Shown one piece after another: positions 23,572 to 27,768 of a stretch of DNA of 27,768 nucleotides. Within the stretch, counting starts at the first letter, position 1. The number at the start of each line of letters is the position of its first letter. Source of the DNA: Natrinema soli (GTDB taxonomy: Archaea; Halobacteriota; Halobacteria; Halobacteriales; Natrialbaceae); the NCBI RefSeq assembly GCF_028618695.1, contig NZ_JAQIVI010000230.1, positions 1 through 27,768 of the forward strand, given 5' to 3'. The translations under genes and the position numbers were made by a program. Under the pieces are notes generated by a model. It searched no databases, was not told the DNA's origin, and worked only from the letters and a program-made list of their open reading frames with translations.

Positions 23572-24243
23572 ATGAGCGACCGAACCGCGACCGACTGGCA
23601 GTTCGACGCGGAGTTCGAGACGGTGCTCGAGACGGTGCCCGACGACCAGTTCGATCGGGAACGGTTCGTCCCCGGCGTCGGACCGCTGTCAGCGGACGTG
23701 ATGCTCGTCGGCGAGGCGCCGGGCGAGCGAGAAGTCGAGCAGGGTGAACCCTTCGTCGGGCAGGCCGGCAAACAACTCGATCGAGCGCTCGAGGCGATCG
23801 GTTACGACCGTCGCGACCTCTATATCACCAACCTCGTCAAGGGACGACCGCCGGAGAACCGCGACCCCTACGTCGACGAGATCGAGGCCTGGTGGCCGGT
23901 GCTCGAGGCGGAGATCGAGCGCGTCGATCCGAGCGTGCTCGTTCCGCTGGGGAGTTTCGCGACGGACGAACTACTCGATACGGACGAGACGATCACCGAC
24001 CTGCACGGGCGCGAGTTCGAACGCGAGGTGGGTGGCACCTCGGATTCCTCGAGCGGTGCGAGGCGCGACCGAAGTGAGCGCCTCGATGAAACGGGCGGGG
24101 AGGAACGACCCGCGAGCGATTCACCGCGAGAGCGCGAGACCCGCCGCGTCGTGCCGGCGTTCCATCCGGCGGCGGCGCTGTACGACCGGAGCAAGGTCGA
24201 CGCCGTAGAGTCGGATCTGCGGACGGCCCTCGAGTTGGCGTGA
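23572..24243 (+). CDS. uracil-DNA glycosylase family 4-type protein, cysteine-less
   Basis: Family 4 enzymes remove uracil formed by cytosine deamination. The 223-residue protein keeps the two catalytic regions: GEAPGEREVEQGEPFVGQAG (residues 47-66) and VVPAFHPAA (193-201), plus NLVKGRPPENRDPYVDEIEA (87-106). Family 4 normally binds a 4Fe-4S cluster with four cysteines, two of them in NLVKCRPP and EIxxC. Here these are Gly91 and Trp107, and the protein has no cysteine at all. Residues about 153-190 are an extra Ser/Arg/Glu-rich segment between the core strands. It could be a cluster-free glycosylase or a divergent paralogue without activity. The ATG at 23572 begins the homology. Confidence 0.85.
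   Translation: MSDRTATDWQFDAEFETVLETVPDDQFDRERFVPGVGPLSADVMLVGEAPGEREVEQGEPFVGQAGKQLDRALEAIGYDRRDLYITNLVKGRPPENRDPYVDEIEAWWPVLEAEIERVDPSVLVPLGSFATDELLDTDETITDLHGREFEREVGGTSDSSSGARRDRSERLDETGGEERPASDSPRERETRRVVPAFHPAAALYDRSKVDAVESDLRTALELA
24059..24085. repeat. 8-bp inverted repeat inside the UDG insert
   Basis: CGAGGCGC (24059-24066) and GCGCCTCG (24078-24085) frame an 11-nt loop, GACCGAAGTGA. It lies within the DNA for the extra 153-190 segment. It resembles short palindromic repeats of the GAGCGAA...GAGCG type seen elsewhere in this window. Confidence 0.6.
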
Positions 24244-24311
24244 CGGAACCGGGATCGCCCGGGTCGTGCAGGCCGAGACGGCTTCCGGGGCGCGGCGGTA
24301 CTGCCGACGGA

Positions 24312-24605
24312 ATGAGTCCTACCGTTACCGACGACGATGTCGGCAAGCCCGTCGAAAGTGCAGACGGCGAGACGCTCGGTACCGTCGTCAGCGCCGACGC
24401 GGAGCGTGCACATCTCGATCCGGAACCGGACATGACCGACTCGATCAACGCCGTGTTCGACTGGGAGCCCGCGTCCGGTGACATCGTCCCGCTCGAGGAC
24501 GACGCGATCGATGAGATCACCGACGATGCGGTCCGGCTCAGGGCCGAGTTTTCGGCGGAAAGCGTCGCACCGGACGACGAACCCGAACCCGAACTCGATG
24601 GGTGA
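24312..24605 (+). CDS. PRC-barrel domain protein
   Basis: The 97-residue protein opens TVTDDDVGKPVESADGETLG followed by TVV, the conserved first strands of the PRC-barrel fold, and continues to FDWEPASGDIVPLEDDAIDE and a short acidic tail. PRC-barrel proteins bind RNA or other proteins; stand-alone short forms are numerous in haloarchaea and their role is not known. The frame is open back to 24240, but the ATG at 24312 is the natural start. It follows the glycosylase gene by 68 bp and may be co-transcribed. Confidence 0.78.
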   Translation: MSPTVTDDDVGKPVESADGETLGTVVSADAERAHLDPEPDMTDSINAVFDWEPASGDIVPLEDDAIDEITDDAVRLRAEFSAESVAPDDEPEPELDG

Positions 24606-24926
24606 CGACGGGGCGGACCGGGACGGAGGCACCGACGGGTGACTCCTCGCCGTCTCTCGGGCGACACCCGTCCGGTCACCAAACGAGATTCTCGAGCGGT
24701 GTCGTGCGGGTTACGCCATCCCTTCCGGAGGGGAGCCCGTCCCGACTGACGGTAGGAGGACGATAACAATGCCGTCCGTCGGTGACGGTCAACGCAGTGA
24801 TCAGGAACGTGCTCGCCGTTCGTCACCGGTCGGACCGTGCGACGGCAGATCCCCGGTCCGCGCTCGTGGAGTCGACAATGTCGCGCTATCGTCGCCTCCC
24901 GACTGACCCGGTGTTCGCGTTGACTA
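24606..24926. other. intergenic region before the flippase gene
   Basis: I see no gene. A frame of 45 codons from an ATG near 24769 is possible but has no family resemblance. The 12-mer CCCTTCCGGAGG (24720-24731) recurs at 26645-26656. No convincing TATA box lies 25-28 nt before the flippase ATG at 24927, although the sequence TTGACTAATG runs directly into the start. Confidence 0.5.
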
Positions 24927-26393
24927 ATGTCAGTTACTGAGCGGATCGTCGACGGCTTCAAGGCGACGCTGGGAGCTCGTCTCGTCACCAACCTCGCGAA
25001 CGGGGTGTTGATGCTACTGCTCGCGCGGGAGCTGCTCACGCCCGACGAATATGGATTGCTGTTCTTCGTGATCGCAGTCATCGGCGTCGCGGGGATGTTT
25101 ACCGACCTCGGAATCGGTCGCTCGGCCGCCCGATACATCTCCGAGTCCAAGGAGTCCGATTCCGGCAAGGTCCCGTACCTCCTCCGGACGTCGCTCGGAT
25201 TTCGACTGGTGTTGATCGGCATCGTTTCCACCACGCTGGTCGTCGGTCACGAGCAGCTCGCCGCCTTGCTCGAGACACCGGAGGCGGCGACGCTATTGTT
25301 GGTCGGCGGCGTCTATCTCGTCTTCCAGTCGCTGAACTCCTACACACAGACGGTCTTTCAGGGGTTCAATCAGGTCGAACTCAGCGCCGTCGTCAACGTC
25401 GTCAACAACGTCACGCGGGTCGGCTTCGTCGTCGCCTTTACCGTCCTCGGACTCGGCGTCGTCGGCGCGATGATGGGCTATCTGGTCGGCGCAGTGCTCG
25501 CGGCAGGCGTCGGGATCGTCCTCCTCTACCGACGGTTCTACGTGACCTACGACGACGACGGCGGTGAGACGACGCTGCGCAATCGAATGCTGCGGTACAG
25601 TATCCCGTTGACCGCCTCGACCAGCGCAAGCATCCTCGACAACCGGATCGATACGGTTCTCGTCGGATTCTTCCTCAATCCGCTGGCCGTGAGCTACTAT
25701 GTGCTCAGCAAGCAGATCACGGAGTTCGTGCTCGTTCCCGCCGGCTCGCTCGGCTTCTCCGTCTCGCCGACCTACGGCGAACAGAAGGCCAACGACGCGC
25801 TCGAGGAGGCGGCGCGGATCTACGAGTCGACGCTGCAGTACGTCCTCCTCCTCTACATTCCGGCGGCAGTCGGGCTGATCCTCGTCGCCGATCCGGCCAT
25901 TCGGCTCGTGTTCGGCGCGGATTACGCCGGTGCCGTCCCCGTCCTTCAGTTGATGGCGATCTACGTTATCTTCCAGGCGATCACCAACGTGACCACGAAC
26001 GGGCTGGATTACCTCGGCCGGGCGTCCGACCGCGCGATTGCGAAGGGGGTCACCTCCGCCGCCAACGCCGTCCTCAACGTGCTCTTGATCCCGCGATTCG
26101 GCGTCGCCGGGGCGGCGTTCGCTACCGTCGTCACCTACGGCATCTACACGGCCGTCAACGTCTTCGTGATGTACCGCGAGATCGCGTTCGATTACGGCGG
26201 CGTCGGCCGATCGGTCGCGCTCATCGCCCTCATTTCCGCGGGGATGGGCGTCGCCGTCCTCGTTCTCGTCCCCTACGTCTCGAACCTGATCGCCCTCACC
26301 GGCGTGATCGCACTCGGCGTCGGTATCTGGGGATGCTTGATCACGTTCAGCGGGCTGGTCGATCCTCGAGAGACGCTCGCGCTGTTGACCTAG
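24927..26393 (+). CDS. polysaccharide flippase (Wzx/RfbX-type, MOP superfamily)
   Basis: The 488 residues carry 12-14 predicted membrane segments, beginning with LVTNLANGVLMLLLARELLT followed by PDEYGLLFFVIAVIGVAGMF, the usual start of Wzx-like flippases (LxxxLxPxEYGLL). Other family features are TDLGIGRSAARYISESK, a central RYSIPLTASTSASILDNRID, and repeated late helices with AVLNVLLIPRFGVAGAAFAT. Such proteins move lipid-linked sugars across the membrane for surface polysaccharide or glycoprotein assembly. Downstream lies a methyltransferase/kinase gene, consistent with a glycan locus that extends beyond the window. The substrate is not predictable. Confidence 0.9.
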   Translation: MSVTERIVDGFKATLGARLVTNLANGVLMLLLARELLTPDEYGLLFFVIAVIGVAGMFTDLGIGRSAARYISESKESDSGKVPYLLRTSLGFRLVLIGIVSTTLVVGHEQLAALLETPEAATLLLVGGVYLVFQSLNSYTQTVFQGFNQVELSAVVNVVNNVTRVGFVVAFTVLGLGVVGAMMGYLVGAVLAAGVGIVLLYRRFYVTYDDDGGETTLRNRMLRYSIPLTASTSASILDNRIDTVLVGFFLNPLAVSYYVLSKQITEFVLVPAGSLGFSVSPTYGEQKANDALEEAARIYESTLQYVLLLYIPAAVGLILVADPAIRLVFGADYAGAVPVLQLMAIYVIFQAITNVTTNGLDYLGRASDRAIAKGVTSAANAVLNVLLIPRFGVAGAAFATVVTYGIYTAVNVFVMYREIAFDYGGVGRSVALIALISAGMGVAVLVLVPYVSNLIALTGVIALGVGIWGCLITFSGLVDPRETLALLT

Positions 26394-26711
26394 TCTCGCC
26401 GGCGGTCGCTGCTCTCGGCGCTTTCCGGAACTCCCTACTCTCGATTCTCTACTCCTGATTCTCTGCTCGAGACGCAGTTTCGGTCGTTGCGTTCCCTCGA
26501 GTGTCGACCGATTGCGTTCGGGTGATCGCCTGCCTGCGCAGTGGCCGATCGCTCACGCTCGACTCGTGGCATTCCGTCCGTCCGTTCGTGCGCTCCCGAG
26601 AACGGCCTCCCCCATCGACTCGCCCGTCTACAGTGGTCACAATACCCTTCCGGAGGACTATATACTGGTAACATGTTCATATCAAAATAGGATATAGTCG
26701 GCATCGGGAAT
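26394..26711. other. intergenic region after the flippase gene
   Basis: No gene is seen. Directly after the flippase, a 14-bp pyrimidine-rich unit, CTACTCTCGATTCT, is repeated once with changes (26435-26448 and 26449-26462) and may serve as a terminator. The final 60 bases turn AT-rich (ACTATATACTGG at 26657-26668, then ATCAAAATAGGATATAG at 26681-26697) and form the promoter region of the next gene. Confidence 0.5.
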
Positions 26712-27768
26712 GTGAACACACGACCCCTCGATTCCGATACCGACGGGGCAGCCCTTCGATCGTTCGTCGATCAGTTCGAGCGGGGTGAGCGACACGCGGC
26801 GGTCCAGACCCTGCTCGAGACCGCCGACGAACCGCGGTCGATACTCACGTCACTCTTCGGCGTCGGATACGACGGCTGGTACGCCCTCGTCGCCGACGAT
26901 ATCTCCGGCTCCTGTCTCGATCTCAGCCCCGGCTGGGGACGGACGACGCCGCTCCTGAGTCGACTCGCGGACACGGTATACACGTACCAGCCGACCGATA
27001 CCGGCAGTCGGCTCCTCGAGGCCCGACCGGCGCTCGAGGGGGCCGACGTCGTGTCGATCGCGGCCGACGACCTCGCCTCGGCGGTCCGAGGTCGTTCGTT
27101 CGAGACGATCGTCACGACGGGACCGCGGGCACCGGACGGTGACTTCTTCGATCACGTCGACGGGCTCGCCCCGTCGCTCGAGGACGGTGGCACACTTATC
27201 ACCGAAATAAACGGCTGGCCCAGAACGACCGGAGTGACGGATCTGGTCGCCTCGAGCGCGGGTCGGCGACGACCGGCGATCGATCCCCGGCGACCGTCTG
27301 GCAATCGATTCCCTCGCGGCTCGTCGCGGCCCTCGAGGACAGGGGATTCGACGAAGTCGAACTGTTCGGCCTGCTCCTTGGCGGGAGTCGATACCGTTGG
27401 GCAGTACCGGTCGCCGACCCCGACGCCCTCGAGTGGGTGTTGGACACGATCGAAGCAGACACGACGGCCGCTCGGCTGCTCCGAGGTGGTGCAACCCTCG
27501 CCAACAGGATGGGGGTCGTCACACAGTCGTGTCCCAGTTACGTCGCCGTCTGTCGAACGCGGCCGTCGGCGTCGGAAACGGACGCCGAATCGCGGGCGGG
27601 CTCCGAGCGGACGCGAGTGCTCCGACGCGGCGCGAACCGGTCGATCGTCTTCGAACTCGCCGGCGGCGACCTCGAGTCCGTCCGGAAAGTACCGAACGCC
27701 CCCCAGCACGCTCGCTACAACGAACGTGCGGCGTCGACCCTCTCGGCGCTCGCGGCTGCGGACAGCCC
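26712..27768 (+). pseudogene. methyltransferase-phosphotransferase gene with a frameshift, C-terminus outside window
   Basis: A GTG at 26712 opens a frame with a class I methyltransferase-like core: SCLDLSPGWGRTTPLLSRLA (motif I LDLSPGWG), then TVYTYQPTDTGSRLLEARP and GLAPSLEDGGTLITEINGWP. At about 27246-27250 coding potential moves to another frame, LVAALEDRGFDEVELFGLLL, then RYRWAVPVADPDALEWVLD, and further on FELAGGDLESVRKVPNAPQ, which looks like the N-lobe of a phosphotransferase or choline-kinase-like domain. One missing base explains the shift: GTCGGCCTC seems to have become GTCGCCTC. Both frames stay open to the window edge. The likely role is surface-glycan modification next to the flippase. 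A sequencing error is possible. Confidence 0.6.

Noticed and set aside
24769..24906. Possible 45-codon gene upstream of the flippase
   Set aside because: No ribosome-binding site, TATA box or family resemblance; the composition matches non-coding DNA.
23993..25234. 413-codon minus-strand open frame across the UDG, PRC and flippase region
   Set aside because: It spans parts of three plus-strand genes, is Ser/Arg/Pro-rich and shows no domain.

Overview
The window is chromosomal DNA from a halophilic archaeon. It is GC-rich and CTCGAG-rich, its proteins are strongly acidic, its promoters are archaeal TATA boxes that often sit 25-28 nt before the start codon (leaderless messages), and its large operon has the archaeal S10/spc gene order. 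The CTCGAG bias and gene neighbours suggest a member of the Natrialbales; that placement is inference from general familiarity, not a measured result.

Layout. Positions 1-188 hold the N-terminus of an aldehyde dehydrogenase (minus). Positions 475-3422 are a proline biosynthesis operon, proC-proB-proA, with overlapping genes. Facing it on the minus strand are mch (one-carbon metabolism), a frameshifted remnant of a small gene directly behind it, a thiamine-binding MTH1187-family protein and a HalOD1 output-domain protein. An intergenic stretch of about 700 bp (5843-6544) holds AT-rich promoter DNA and a decayed inverted-repeat element with 17-bp tandem repeats. A DUF4112 membrane protein and tRNA-Gly(GCC) follow; beside the tRNA lies a 17-bp copy of its own 3' end.

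Positions 7663-22208 are one uninterrupted plus-strand operon of 25 genes: a SPOUT RNA methyltransferase, L3, L4, L23, L2, S19, L22, S3, L29, RNase P component 1, S17, L14, L24, S4e, L5, S14, S8, L6, L32e, L19e, L18, S5, L30, L15 and SecY. Genes are separated by no more than 10 bp or overlap, and many starts are preceded by Shine-Dalgarno motifs placed inside the upstream gene. The operon makes the core of both ribosomal subunits plus the protein-export channel.

After secY the character changes to accessory DNA. There is an 84-bp MITE-like element that seems to supply the promoter of the next gene, a phage-type hypothetical gene with an in-frame 18-bp tandem duplication, a 78-bp imperfect palindrome, a C2H2 zinc-finger protein, a family 4-type uracil-DNA glycosylase with no cysteine at all, a PRC-barrel protein, a polysaccharide flippase, and a methyltransferase/phosphotransferase gene broken by a one-base deletion that runs off the window.

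I see no CRISPR array, rRNA gene or new multi-gene system. The most informative observations are the two MITE-like copies that share a terminal repeat, the cysteine-less UDG, the two single-base frameshifts, and the tRNA-derived repeat.
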